Positions 20,580-33,001 of a stretch of DNA of 54,213 nucleotides are shown here, one piece after another. How positions within the stretch are numbered: position 1 is the stretch's first letter; each line of letters starts with the position of its first letter. The notes under the pieces are model-generated. The model saw only the letters and a program-made list of their open reading frames with translations. It did no database searches and had not been told where the DNA came from. Source of the DNA: Guillardia theta CCMP2712 (lineage: Eukaryota > Cryptophyceae > Pyrenomonadales > Geminigeraceae); contig NW_005434600.1 in NCBI RefSeq assembly GCF_000315625.1, positions 64,105 through 118,317 on the forward strand, written 5' to 3'. The position numbers were made by a program, and so were the translations under genes.

Positions 20580-20900
20580 CCTATTCTCCAGTCTCCTCTC
20601 CTCTCCTCTCCTCTCCTCTCCTCTGCTCTGCTCTGCTCTCCTCTCCTCTCCTCTGATCGTTTCTTCGTCTCCTTTTCTCTCTCGCATAACTTCTCCTCTC
20701 CTCTCACTACATCGTCGCCTGGCCAAGTTTCCCCTCCTCCCCGTCTTGTTTCTTCTAGACTCCGAGGAGTGCATTTTCTCGTTGTCATCGAATTGCATCC
20801 CATCTCGTCACCCCCTCCTGTCTTCTCTTCTCTTCTCGTCTCGCCTCGTCTCGTCTCTTCTCTTCTCTTCTCCTCTCCTCTCGCCTCGTTGCACGTATCC
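20580..20900. repeat. CT-rich tract with (CTCCT)n
   Basis: Repeated CTCCTCTCCT units on the + strand at about 20594-20660 and again in looser form (CTCTTCTCTT, TCGTCTCG) to about 20890, separated by mixed DNA. The mirrored Arg/Glu open frames on the other strand are composition artefacts. Confidence 0.8.
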
Positions 20901-21292
20901 AAGTCGAGAAATACCCATTGAGATCTCGCCATTCTCTCTGATATTCTCGTGCAAGCAGGTTTCATTCAAGCTTGGCGATAGAAGGAACGTTGGAAGTCAG
21001 CGACACCGGGTTGACGCCTAGTGTACGTGTGTTAGTACTTGGAAACAGCTTGGTGCTGGTGCTGGTGCTGGTGCTGGTACTGTTGCTGGTGCTGGTGCTG
21101 GTGCTGGTGCTGGTGCTGGTGCTGGTGCTGGTACTTCCTCGCTTCTTTCCCCGCCTCATCTTTCACTGCCACCATCTCTTCTTCCTCTGCTACCTTCTGC
21201 TTCTGCTCTTTCGTCTTGCATTCTGCTGCCTGCTACTGCTGCTGCTGCTGCTGCTGCTGCTCCCTATTCTTCCCACACGGGTTTGAACTTGT
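20901..21292. repeat. 3' flank of DUF3326 gene with (GCTGGT)n and (CTG)n arrays
   Basis: A hexanucleotide array GCTGGT, about 14 units with one or two interruptions, occupies about 21050-21131. A CTG-rich stretch is at about 21222-21262. Both lie just downstream of the DUF3326 stop codon (21293-21295), so they would be in its 3' UTR or flank. Confidence 0.75.
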
Positions 21293-24200
21293 TCAACCCC
21301 TCAAGTCCCTACCTGCGCGATGAGCGGCGAGCATTCCGATGGCTTCAAGGTAGCTGATGCCATGACTTGAGCACGCTGGGAGCGCAAAACTTCCTTTTAC
21401 CTGCTCACTCGCACACAGTCCAAAGCAAGGTCCTCAGGCTCGGCTTGCATCTTGGTCTTGTTGTCTTCAACAGCGATGACAAGCGCACTGTGGAGGAAGC
21501 AAACGTGTGTCAGAGCGCTGGTGAACCTTTCCGTTTGAGGCACAAGAGGGCAGTGGAGGAGCAAGAAGCAAGGAGGGAGGAAGGGAGGGCGAGATGGCAG
21601 GATGGCGGGATGCACAAATAGCGGGAGGGAGGGAGGGAGGGGAAGGAAAACTTATTGACTTTGTTTGCAGTCCCAGGGAGATCGTCCCAAGGCCTCCGGC
21701 AGCATTGGCAGGTATAATCACAGCGTCTACGTCTCTTGCCCAAATTGCTCGATTGGCGCGGGGGTCCTGTAACGAGAACATCAATCAAAGAGGGCAGAGC
21801 AAAAATCGCTTTCATTGCATTGGTGGAGTTGTGGTATCTCTGTGTTGGTGTGAGAGTTTTGCTGAAGTGATGGTTGTGTTAATGTGACGAATCGCATTGA
21901 ATTCTTCGTGGTCTACGAAGATACATGGATGTCGAGATTGTTTGGTATGGCAGGGCTCTTCAATCTTTTTGGTAGTGAACATCTTTTGATCTTGCGTGAT
22001 ACCGTGAGATGCGTTTCCTTTCTAATCAACACACGTCTCACTCGTATACGTCGCTAGCTCCTTTCCTCCTATCCTTTCGTTTCTCATTCTTCTCTGCTTT
22101 ATGTTTGTCCTCTAAACTGTCTTTCCCTCCCGTCCCTCTCCTCCCCCTTCTCTCCTCTCCCTCTCCCTCTCCCTTCCCTCTCCTCCCTCTGCTCTCCTTT
22201 CTCCCTCCTCCCCCTATCTCGTGCAGGCTCTAGATTTTAATCCTCTCCTTACCTCAGGGGGGACAACGACTGGGGCACGATGAAGGTATGCAAGGACACA
22301 CGGAAGAAAAGTGAAACCGATTTCTTCTGCTGCAACCTTTCAACCAAGAAAGTCACAAACGTGGATGCCCATTTGAACAAATTTTCCTCTCGCAAGCAAC
22401 CACAATCTCATACACGCAACAGCCGTCAAAAATGAACGATGGGGGGAAATGCATTTCAATCTTCCCAACAAAGAACTTGTCATGTCGACATGGAAAAACA
22501 GCGCATCTGCAAGACTTTTGGCTCGAAAATGGCAGCATACACCAGATTAACAATGTGCCCCTAAGAGATTGAGAGGGAAGGTCTTTGCGAAAAAGTCGAG
22601 CAATCCTGTCCAACTATCTTTTCAATCATCACCTTGGGGGATACGGAATATCCGATCTCGACTTCAATCTCGTTTGCAGGAGCATGAGCACAGGGAACTC
22701 CAAGCTGAGAGATGAACATCAATGATGAGAACCGTTCTTGACAACAGGCTAGGAAATGGTCGAGGTCAACGGCAGTTGAGGGCGATGGCAAGGAAACAAA
22801 TGGATGGAGGAGGTTGGGAACGAAGAAGAGGAGATAGAAGGAGGAGTTTCAGGGAGGAGAAAAATGAAAGAGGGAGGAGGAGAGAGGGTAAACAACAATT
22901 CAAAGTAATCCAAAGGAGTAGTGCTAAGAGCAACACATGACACATTCATCTCCATCAGAAAATGGAAGCAACCTTTGATGTAATAGCGTGGCTGATAATC
23001 GCTTCCATCCCACCAACAGGGTCAACTCCATCCCCCTTGTTTCATACTGTCAGCATTTCTTCATCACAACATCTCACGCATGGCAGGCAGCAACATCGCA
23101 GTTGACTCGCTTCATTCAGCCACCGTCGTCGTACACATGGGAGTATCAAACAAACGTACAACCTGACGGTATGACGTCGTCTGAGTGATCTCCTGTAGCA
23201 AACACAAGTTGTCAAGATGCAAAGTATTCCATCCCCTCCCAACAGCACCTGATCACTTTCATCTTCGGGAAATTTACAAACTACAGCGATTGCTGTGCAT
23301 TTGCACTCTTTCACGAGCCGTTCGGCACCTGTAACAAGAGCCCCCATCAGATAGAGTCCAACATCAAAATTGTTTCTCAGCTCTCGCCTCTTATAAGCGT
23401 CCCGAGATTGTTCAAGTCTCCTCTCGACGCGCCTGCCACAAACTTCATCGCAACACAATCAACTACATGCAAGCACAAAACCAACCAGTCGAGGTCATTG
23501 CGACTGTAACGCCAACCTCTTCGTCGGTTACAAGGTAATTGCACACGTTGATCCCCTTCATTGCAAGTCAAGATGAGACAAAGTTCTCTGCTAACCGCCC
23601 CCTCCCCCCTCGATTCCCTCCTTCTCCTCTCTAAGCTTTCCTCCTCCTCCTCCTCTCTAAGCTTTCCTTCTCCTCCTCCTCCTCCTCCTCCTCCCTCCTT
23701 GTCCTTGTCCTTGTCCTCTTCCTCCCTCCTTGTCCTTGTCCTTGTCCTTGTCCTTGTCCTTGTCCTTGTCCTTGTCCTTGTCCTTGTCCTTGTCCTCCCT
23801 CTTCCTCTTGCGTCCACTTCCTCCTGCCTTCTGCAACACATCTAGCTTCCATCTCCCCTCCATCCTCACCAGGGTAGCTCTCGCCGCATCAGCAGCCTGC
23901 AGGTGCCTTTCAATCATTTCCTTGGTCATTTCCTTGTCAAGCAGAAGGCCGATCCTGTGACCTCCTGCTCCATCTCCTCAGCTCACCAACACAGGACGAG
24001 CAAGCACAAGTCCGAACCTGTTGTCACAGGAAGCAGACCGATCTTCCCTCTCGCAAAGTTGTCCAACAGGTAACCTTCAGTGTAGAGCATGTTGCTCAGC
24101 GGCCAGTACAGCGAGGCTCCGTTCATGACGTTAGGATGGGTAATCAAGGTGTCTACGACAGATGCCATAGTCTTCGCAACAGGAAGCGCGTCTCCCGCAT

Positions 24201-24823
24201 ACCCACCGATCGATGCGCCTGCATACAAGCATGAACTCGTCAGCCCGGCACAGCTCACCTAGTGACGACTGACCTACTCCTGTCGGCACAATCAGGACTG
24301 CCGTGTATCCGTGCCCTGTCGACCCCTCGCTTCCTCTCTGGGGGAGGTTGTCCCATGGAGCCGACCTCCGCAGAGTGTCCTCGTCCTCGTCCTCGTCATC
24401 GTCCTCTTCTAGTATCTTCATGACCCCTGCCATGAACTCCCGCTCCTCCTCCGTGAGATCTCCATTCTGGTCAGCCATCCTCAGCTTGCACCTGGCATTA
24501 TCCCCTCCCCTTGTGCACAAGGGCAACCCTGGCTTCAGAGCCACAGGAAGGGCTCTCCTTGCTCTGAGAGGAGGGCAAAGGGTGACAAATGCCTGCGGCA
24601 GCGAGCCTGATCGCAGTCCACCATTCTTCTGCAAGCTCCCCCCAACCTGTTGTACATCCCAGGTTATGATAACAAACAAGACCCGCTCCATTACTCCAGG
24701 CTTGGTAGACCATTGCTATCAACAAAACTTTCACTATGTACATTCTGATTTGCCTTTCCTCTGCACTTGCGCTCCACTCGTCACCACCATCGCTCTAGTC
24801 ATTGAACCCCAAGTCCACGTGTT

Positions 24824-24865
<42 letters not shown>

Positions 24866-24985
24866 TCTCCTTCTCCTTCTCCTGCTCCTGCTCGTCCTGC
24901 TTGTCCTCCTCCTCCTCCTCGTGCTGCTGCCCTTCTTGCTTCCCCTTACCATTGTGGTCAGCGCAGCCAAAACGAGCAGCCGCAT
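21293..24985 (-). CDS. DUF3326 protein, probably plastid-targeted
   Basis: Thirteen exons close to 447 residues: 24985-24950, 24628-24274, 24218-24018, 23961-23870, 23555-23486, 23432-23388, 23328-23249, 23035-22973, 22704-22633, 22336-22253, 21766-21669, 21487-21401, 21353-21293. DUF3326 is a conserved protein of cyanobacteria and plastid-bearing eukaryotes with no assigned reaction. Conserved blocks in order: VLIVPTGVGASIGGYAGDA, ITHPNVMNGASLYWPL, IGLLLDKEM, RHLQAADAARATLG, CKFPEDESD, LGVPCAHAP, AAEEIGFTFLPCVL, WARDVDAVIIPANAAGG, ALVIAVEDNKTKM and SYLEAIGMLAAHRAG. Exon 1 is a 12-codon hydrophobic leader (MRLLVLAALTTM). Exon 2 starts basic and has LPQAFVTL, consistent with a signal peptide plus transit peptide with Phe after the cleavage site, as in cryptophyte-type targeting. 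Two introns start with GC (23387 and 21668). Confidence 0.85.
23697..23797. repeat. (GTCCTT)n hexanucleotide array in DUF3326 intron
   Basis: About 13 TTGTCC/GTCCTT units with one interruption (CTCTTCCTCCC near 23716-23727). It lies in the intron between exons 4 and 5 of the DUF3326 gene, flanked by a duplicated CTCTCTAAGCTTTCC at about 23629 and 23655. Confidence 0.85.
24829..24900. repeat. (CTCCTG)n hexanucleotide array in DUF3326 intron 1
   Basis: CTCCTG/CTCCTT hexamers in the first intron, between the leader exon ending at 24950 and exon 2 starting at 24628. The Glu-Gln and Arg-Ser open frames through it are artefacts. Confidence 0.85.
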
Positions 24986-25009
24986 TGCCGGAACGAAGTA
25001 GGATCATAT

Positions 25010-25434
25010 ACCTCATAGTCCTCCCGGGCCGGCCGGCGCCCTGGCCGGCGCCCAGGCCGACTGAGTGACTCTTGACGAATGTATGAGTGGGGCTGTCAAT
25101 AATTTGAAATGTTGAAGCAGAAATTTCAAGTCATAAATTGTTCCATATGAATATTCTGCAAAAAGTGTTTTTTAGTTGCATTGACAGTACCATATATTTC
25201 AGAATTTATATCAGTTGTAGATGAATTGAATTGCGAGGCCATAGTCAAGAGTTTCTTGATGATGAATCCTAATTTCACAATAACTCATAAAATTATTGAG
25301 CAAGATTCCAATACTTCTCCACAAAATACATATCTGGAAAGCATTTCTCATTTTTGGTGAGGAGACTAGTCAACATTCCCTACTGATTCCAGGACATATT
25401 GAAAAATTAGTACGAAATCCATTCTATGGCTCGA
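25010..25434. other. Upstream region of DUF3326 gene: short GC patch then AT-rich DNA
   Basis: 25021-25063 is a compact GC-rich block (GGCCGGCCGGCGCC, GGCCGGCGCCCAGGCC) followed by GACTGAGTGACTC, resembling the larger GC-rich patches. About 25080-25430 is AT-rich with no open frame of note. No gene is visible. Confidence 0.5.
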
Positions 25435-25830
25435 AATCGCATCACCCACCCCCTGTAATGTCCTTTTCTACTACAGGTGTGTGCATCACCACCTGTAGTC
25501 GACTACCCCCTGAAATGTGAAATATACCCCTACTAAATACTAGAATATGACCCCCTCTTTTACTTCCATTGTTTCAAGGTACCCCATGGTCTCGACGCTA
25601 GTTCGTACCCCTCATATTGCAGCACCTTCTCCACTTGTTACAACCACCCCCTGGCTCCCTATCAAATCACCCCAGTCCAGCACTTGATCATGACCCGGGT
25701 AGTTGGGTTATCACCCCAAACTTTTATGATAAAGATACCCGTACTTGAACGATTTAATATGACCCCTACCCACTAATCAGCTATCACCCCCCTGAATGAC
25801 CACCCCTGAAAGATCTCCCTGCCTTCATGG
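25435..25830. repeat. C/G-strand-biased repeat patch
   Basis: Regularly spaced CACCCACCCCC, CTACCCCCTG, TACCCCTACT, ATGACCCCC, TACCCCATGG, ACCCCCTGG, CACCCCA and ACCCCTACCCAC blocks on the + strand, about every 15-35 bp. It is the clearest example of the class. It lies in the divergent intergenic region between the DUF3326 gene and the LRR-PIN gene. Confidence 0.75.
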
Positions 25831-26562
25831 CGTGGGAGGGGGGCGAGAAGATTAGGGAGGAGGAGGAGGAGGAGGAGGGAGTTGCGTGAAGCAAGAGGAG
25901 GGAAGAGGACGAAACGCGGCAGAGGAGAGAGATGAAGGATTAGAGATATACAGGAATGGTGGATCTATGGCAGGAGGGAGAAGCGAGTGTGCGCGATTGA
26001 AGGGAGTTGAAATGAGAAAATCAAGTTTGGTGGGGCCAAAGAGCGAATGGGAGATCAAAACGATGTTGACGGCTGTATAAAACTCGCGAGATGCAAGTTG
26101 GTGCATAGTAGAGGGCTCAGTGACTCAATACACTCCGAGGTTGCTCCATGAAGAAGGTTTCCCATTCCCTGACACTAGATTCTTCTTGTTGCGACCATTC
26201 TTCATTTTCCGAGGAATGCAGCTTTGTTCCATTTGGTGTTTTGCTTGTTTGAGCAGGATCGTGAATTGATTGCCGTTGTCTTTGTTTCTATGCCGGAGTA
26301 CGCATACACATGCATGATTCTTCAGTCGTGTGGCGTTGCATTTGCCCTTTCATAATTGAGAGTAACCGGATAAGATGAGTTCCCAGAGGAGTTGGCGAAG
26401 GATCTGATCTCTCTTGTACAGGCGGGACTCATCTTCTGTCTCTCTCTTCATAGTTTCGGCTCCCTGAGAGATTCGACGCACTTCATGGGATCCATTCGCC
26501 ATTGAAGGAGTTGCGCTGATTAGCAGGGAGTGAACAAACGTTCCAGAAAAGACGAGTCAAGA
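25831..26562. other. Upstream region of LRR-PIN gene
   Basis: (GGA)n near 25855-25877, then unique-looking DNA. CAGTGACTCAATACACTCC lies at about 26117-26135, sharing the GTGACTCA motif of the GC-rich patches. Introns or 5' UTR exons of the downstream gene could be here, but I cannot define one. Confidence 0.4.
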
Positions 26563-29500
26563 ATGTCAGCACGATTGCAACAGATAGCTAAAGAGTCAGT
26601 CCGCAAGAAAGACGATCGGGGGGAAAATCTTATTATCTCCCTCGATGGAAGAAAGCGCGATGCTCCCTTGAAGGACGAGGATTTTGTTGCGCTTGCCCCC
26701 CACATCTTTACAGCCGTGAAGGATTTTTGCGTGGCGTTGGCACGGAGCAACAAGATTGCTCACGTTGAGTTTCATGGAGAATGCAACGAGTGCCGAGATA
26801 AGGGTGCTGCTGCAATCTGCGGCATGCTCATCAAGCTGCGGCAGAGGTATGTACTTTCAGTGGGCTTCAGCCGCGTGACACAGGTGCAGCAACCTTGCCG
26901 CAGTCAGAGCGATATTCTTCTGGAAAAATGAGCTCGGTGACGAGGGTGCCAAGAGGTTGATGATCCTTGCTAAACTTATAGGAATGTACTGACTCCAACA
27001 TGAAGTGTTGCAGAGTTGGTAGCGAAGTCCACCCTCCCTGGACAAGAAAGGTTTTGGGTTGCGGAGGTGAGTTGATGGAACATGCTCATTGACCTGCATC
27101 TCATACTTGCCCAGGTTCACTTGTCTCACAACAACATCACTGCTGCCGGGGCATTTTCTCTTTTCGAGGTACTCAGTTCCACAGCCATGTTTGTTTTAAT
27201 TTGTGATGAAGGCTGCGACTGGTTATCCGAGAAGTCTCTACGGTGGGCTGGTTCCCCTGTGGTTGAGGTTGGAGCACAATGCGATTGATATTTCAAAGAT
27301 AGGATCAAGGTAGCCCATGTTTGCTCTCGAACTTGAACTCTTTTCCACATGAACCACTGATCGTATATGTGCTGTAGAATGCCACGATACTGCAGAGCTG
27401 AGAATCGAGGAGATCGGACTCGAGGTGTGCCAAGGTTTTTCTTGTGCGTTGCATGTGAAATGGAGGTTTTCAGGGCTACAACGAGCGGTTCATGACGGAA
27501 ACTGTGGCGTGAGCCAATGCTGCCAAGTAAGGACCGGCTGAGATGGGTGGATTTTTCGTGACTCTATCTCAAGGCGAACATTCCTGCCTTGCACTTGCAC
27601 TTGTTCGACAATCAAGATCGGGTACATTCATCATTGGTAGTTGGTTCCTGATAATCGTTCCTAATGCCCTTTCCTTTTCTTTCCAGGCCAAAGTTGAACG
27701 AGCGCGGTCAAACGTTTCACTTTTGAATAGAAGGCCCGCGAGCCAAAGCTCCCCTCCTTCTCAAGTGCGTCTTGTTTTGTTGTGTATCGCATCCTTGTTG
27801 ACGTTGCTTTTCAGCTGTCCTCTCAGAAAGGCTACGGTGTTCCTGCAAGGGAGAACTACAACGACACCAATGTTAAAGTACCCCGTCAATCTAGCTTCAG
27901 CTCTCGTTCTTATTGGACTGATTGCAGACGTTTCAAGCCGATGAATTTCCTGCACTCCCTGGTGCTCGAGCAGCTGGTAGCTTGCGTCATCTCTGCCTGC
28001 TCTTGCTTGTTTGGTGTAGGCTGACTACAATGTAGCTTCATCTCCTGCCAACGTCAACGCTCCACCGCAAGTTTCTTCCCCTTCACAGTGAGCGTTTGAT
28101 TGCTTGTCATGGCCTACGATTGACATGGTTGCGCAGTGCACTGATTGATTCACGAACCAAAGAAAGCTCGAAGAGTGTTAAGGATTCTGCTGCCATGGAA
28201 CAGGTGTTTGCTTCAGCAGAAACACTCCGATTCCTTCGTCCTGATCAGCCCCAGCAGAACCGTGGTCATGCTCGAGAGCAGCAGGCGGAGAAAGATGCGC
28301 CGAACCACCTGAAGCCTCCTCCCAACGATGGTTTGTCGAATGGAACAAAAACTCAGATCCTCTCTAACCCCGTCAACAACCACCGATGGCCCAACTTGCA
28401 AGATGGTAGACGCACGTCTTGAGCTCTGGTGTCTGACTGACAATCCTTGTTCAAGTTGCCAAAGAAGTCAATGGAGATGGCGGCTCAAGTCAGTCCTCGA
28501 TCTTGCCCAGTCCTCCCCTTCCACTCCGTCCCCATCCTCAAGCGCCGGGTGACAGTAGGGATTTTCCCCAGCATCCTCAGTCAAGCAGCATTCCTCCGAA
28601 TCAGTCAACTCTGTACAAGCCATTCATGTCGAAGCAGAACTCCCAGCCTCCTGACCATGCGGCCCACGCTATTCAACCGTTACGCGTGCAACCAGATGAT
28701 ACGACCCATAGCCTTCAACCGTTGCATGTGCAACCACAACCTTCGCCGGAGCAGCAGAACTTTCTGTATCCGATCAAGGACTCGATTTCAAGTCAGCCCG
28801 CGCCGTCTTCCTTCAGCGAGCTTGCTTCGACTAACCGACCATACAACAACCATCTTCTCCCACCCAACCTCAACGACTTCGAGGGCAGCAACGATTTCTC
28901 GTCCCTTCCAAGCTTCAATCATGACAGCAAGAGCTCTCTAGCCCTCGGAAAAGAACTCGTGCCTGTCGGCAAAGAATGGCTATCTCCCTCTCTCTCGGAT
29001 ACAAAGTATGTAGACCTCGAGCCTCTGCAGCCTGACCACGCAAGGACGTATGAGGATGAGCAGTTGAAGGACCCCTCTATGTCCTCCTTATCTTCCCAGC
29101 TCATGGATCTTTCGTGGAAGTCGCAACCATCCACCTTCAACGAGCTTGTCAAACCTCACGCGTTCACGCAAGGTGAGAATGTCCATTCTCTCTGTGTATT
29201 TCTTGCATACCTGGCAACCTCAATCTTCTCTACATTTCTTGATACTAGCCTCTGTTTGTATGTTTGCCTCGTTTCTCTCTTTGCTTGTTGTTTTGCTCGG
29301 CAGCTGTTTCTGACGCGGCACTTACGCGTTGGCAGGCCCACAGGACTCTCTCAACCGAAATCTGCAGCAAATCATGCAGGAAATGTCGAGCCATCAGGGC
29401 AACGGGCACGAAAGTTCTAATGTTTCCTTCTCTCATGCTTTCCCCAACAACCTCAACGGCTCTCTCCACTCTTCTCTTCCAGCCTTTCCCTCTTCTGCAA

Positions 29501-32500
29501 TGTCACTTTCTGAAGTAGAGGACAACCTTGCCGCAAGAGGGCAGGTGGAGCAGAGCTCGTTGTCGTGGGAGCCAAACAATGCTGGTGTGACAGTCGAGCA
29601 ACAAAGAAAGATGGCTCGCTCTGAAGATCTGAAGAAGTTGCCAGACGCCTGCATGCGCTGGAACCACGAAGGCAGGATGTTCGAGTGTCGTGTTGAGCTG
29701 AACAAGTACAAGCTCGTCAGCTGCAACCTTGCCTGGCCCCTCAACGACTCTGACGTCGTGGAGATCTGGCCGATCTTTGTCTCCATGATGGAGAGAAGAA
29801 TCATGCAGTTGGACCCATCCAAGGACTTCATCATCTTTGTGGACGTTTCGTTTGAAGAGAACAACCTCGGAGATCTCGCCGTGATGACTGTCTGCCAAGG
29901 GCTCGGCGAGATCCTCAAGCGCCCGAGGCCCAACGTCTGGCTGCGATCCCTTGACTTCGCCTTCAACTTCGTCTCCGACGTCGGATGCCTCCACATCTCG
30001 CAGCTCATGGACTCCAACCTGCGTACTGGGTCCGACGCGATCAAGCAGTTCCTTGCGGACAAGTCGAAGACCTCTCAAGTCCCTGCTCCCTCCATCACGC
30101 TGAGGCTCTCCTACAACTGCATCTCTTCGTCGGGGGCCAACGTTCTCGCAGAGAAGCTGTGCAGATACAACGCAAAGTTCTCCTCGCAGTCCAAGGGCGC
30201 TCCTCCCTCTGCCCTCAACGCAAAGATGCAGATCGGATACAACAAGATAGACATGCGCATGGTCAGCTCTGCGACCCTCGACCCTCAGAACGAGAAGCGA
30301 GACGGTGAAATCTCCATTTACTTGTGGGTTGGTGATGACAACCCGGCAGACATGGCAGACATTGACTGGGGTTACCACGCCAAACCTCGGCAGTTCATGT
30401 CTATAGACCTTCTCGATACTTTCTTCTTCGAGCTTTGCTTGAAGAGGCTGCACAAGACAAGAACCCCGGCTGATGTTCCCCTTCTCATCGTGCCAGACAC
30501 GACTTCCTTCTTGCGTATGATGCAAGGTGAGCCCGAGTGACATCACTTGCGCAGTCTGTCTAAGTGACGAGCGGGTCGTGCAGGCGAGTACGGCAAGCCA
30601 CCTGACCTCAACATCCACTTCTTGCAAGGAGGGCAGGATCACGTGCCGCCGGTGATGATTGTGATGATCGGATCGGTCTACCGATCCCTGTGGCACTTGG
30701 TGGAGAGTCACTCCACGACACAATCGGACCGAGTTGCCATCTTGCACCTTCTTGGAACTTGTTTGAACAAGGTGAAAAGATTGATTGAGTTCATTCGAAA
30801 GATCATTCAAGTCATCACCTGTGCTGTTGTGTGAACGTAATATCGTGTCATGTTATGTTCACATATTTGCCATGCTACATGAAATGACATCTGATCTCAT
30901 CTGATCTCATCTCATCATATGATCTCATCATCTCATTCTCACCACACAAGATGGATCATGACATAACATGCCGTGTCATGATTTCTGCCTCATCTTGGTT
31001 CCTGACATCTCTCCAGGCTCACGATGCAAGCAAGATTCTCTTGCTAGAGACTGACAGCAACTTTCATTCAACCCAAAAGCAGTTTGAGGTGGAGAGAATT
31101 TTCGGGTTGTGCTCCTGAACTCCTTACACTGCTGCAGGAGATGTCGAACGTGTCGCACTGGAAGTCTTCTCCCTCCATTGTGAGGAGCGAATCGTGCATA
31201 AACTTCATGTGTTGACCTTACGTTTGAAGGCCACGATTTTGGAATCTTTGGACACTATGAACACATCTTGCAGGTATGATGAGAGGAGAGGAGAGGAGGA
31301 GAGGAGAGGAGAGGAGAGGAAAGGAGAGGAGAGGAGAGGAGAGGAGAGGAGAGGAGAGGAGAGGAGAGGAGAGGAGAGGAGAGGAGAGGAGAGGAGATAT
31401 GGTATGAATCGTGTAAGAGTATGATATGGGCGTTCTCTGATGTGGAATTTCTTGATTTGTGTGTGGCAAGTATACGACAAGGACTGACCTGATCGCACGG
31501 ACAGACAAGCTCTCAGCAAGTTCTACTTCTCTACAGAGCAGGCAGCAAGAGCATCGCCAGTCATTTTCCTTTCCGAAAGCTCCAAGATGAGATCATCGGC
31601 TCTTGTAAGCGATGAAACTCAGCAGTCATCTCTCCCTTTCTTCTTGTCTTTTTCACTTCCTCCTTCTGCTTCGAACCTGCCTCCCCGTCCTCACACCCTC
31701 CCTCCTCTCCTGATCAAGATCCAAGATCCATTGGTTCTTCCCTCCTCCCTCCTTCCCTCCTTCCCAACCTCTCTCCCTCCTCCCTCTTCCCCCTCCTTCC
31801 TCCCCCTTGTTCCTGTGCCTGCCATTCATTTGTCTTCAAAGCTCTCACCAGCTTGCTTACATAAAATCAGGCTCTTGGTGTACCTGCTTTGGAATTTTCC
31901 GTCATTCAGGATATGAAAACGTTTGCTGCAAAGCAGATCAGGGAGGTAAGACAATACAAGGATAGGAACGAAGAAGCAGGAGAGTGGGAGAGCGATGGAG
32001 AAGAGGGGAGGGAATGCGAGCGGGGTGGGAAGGATGGACAAGAGGAAGAAATAGGGTGAAGGAGCAGGTGGCTGAGGTGTAGGGGAAGAGCAGAGCAGAG
32101 TAGGGAATGGAGTGGAAGGAAGGGAAAGAAACGAAACGAAAGGGGAATGGAAGGGAAGGGTTGGGGAAGACAGGGAAGGGGAAGAGAATGGAGAGGAGCT
32201 GAAGAGAGGAAAGCTATGAGGAGGTATCAAGCTTTGGATGTAGTGATTGCTCTCATGAATTTGCCTCACATATTTTCTCTTCTCATCCTCCTGCAGGAGG
32301 CCTGGAAGTCACACGGCGATCATGCTACATCCTCTGTACCGTCTGTAGCGCTTCCTCCCTCACAGGTTTTCCTCTCCTCCTCTTCTCTCCTCCTCTTCTT
32401 CTCTTCTTCTTCTCTTCTTCTTCTCTTCTCCTCTTTTTCTCCTCCCCTTCTCCCTATATGTTGAGCCCCCCCTCCATCTCTATGTCCTCCTCTTCCTATC

Positions 32501-32825
32501 CCTGCTCCTCTTTCCCCTTCCTCTACTCCTTTTCTTTGTACACGTCCTTGCCTCCGTCTTCCTCCTCTCATCGCTTCTCTACTCTCCGTTTCCTCCCGCT
32601 CTCCTCGCAAGTGATCTCCTTCCAGCATCTCAGTGTCGCCGAGTCCTTATTCGAACGGCTCCGTGATGCCTCGATGGGCAAGGCTCCTAGTCAGGTAGGA
32701 AGAAAGTGAGGGAGGCTTTTTCTTCTTCTTCTTCTTCTTCTTCTTCTTCTTGTGCTGCTGCTGCTGCTTCTGCTGCTATTGATGGAGATGGAGATGGAGA
32801 TGGAGATGGAGATCTTGGTGGTGGC

Positions 32826-32861
<36 letters not shown>

Positions 32862-33001
32862 CAAGATGATGTGGGCAATATGGGAGGTGGAAGGTCTGTG
32901 AAAGCGAAGAGGCTTGACCTCAGAGTTCGCAGGAGGAAATGCAGCATGCTCAATCGATGCTTTCCCGGGCAAGAACAGGGTCGAGGCTTTTGTTCGGATG
33001 A
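26563..33001 (+). CDS. Leucine-rich-repeat protein with C-terminal PIN-like domain
   Basis: Multi-exon gene of about 20 exons from ATG 26563 to TGA 32999-33001. Early exons encode ribonuclease-inhibitor-type LRRs: VEFHGECNECRDKGAAAIC, IFFWKNELGDEGAKRLM (exon from 26884) and VHLSHNNITAAGAFSLFE (exon from 27118). The middle (28000-29500) is Pro/Gln/Ser-rich and probably disordered. The exon ending at about 30522 has more repeats (DVSFEENNLGDLAVM, LRLSYNCISSSGANVLAE) and then VPLLIVPDTTSFLRMMQG, like the first strand and acidic residue of PIN nucleases. Exons at 30583-30772 and onward add a helical core, ILLLETDSN, VIFLSESSKMRSSAL (31587-31610) and ALGVPALEF (31871-31897), the order of late PIN strands. 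The late acidic site reads SESSK rather than T-D-D-x-N, so activity is doubtful. PIN domains usually cleave RNA. Several intron positions are approximate. Confidence 0.6.
31268..31397. repeat. (GAGGA)n pentanucleotide array in LRR-PIN intron
   Basis: About 25 GAGAG/GAGGA pentamers with few interruptions, in an intron between PIN-domain exons of the gene above. It interrupts no conserved block. Confidence 0.9.
32718..32870. repeat. Compound microsatellite in last LRR-PIN intron
   Basis: Three adjacent simple repeats: (TTC)n at 32718-32750, (GGAGAT)n at 32780-32812 and (GAT)n at 32826-32862. They lie in the intron between the exon ending GCTCCTAGTCAG (32695) and the terminal exon 32933-33001. 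Confidence 0.85.

Noticed and set aside
20511-20921. Leu/Ser-rich membrane-like frames
   Set aside because: CT-rich repeats read as Ser/Leu/Pro on one strand and Arg/Glu on the other.
29503-30810. 435-codon frame on the - strand opposite the LRR-PIN gene
   Set aside because: A shadow of the + strand coding sequence. The + frame carries recognisable LRR and PIN-like motifs and the - frame none.
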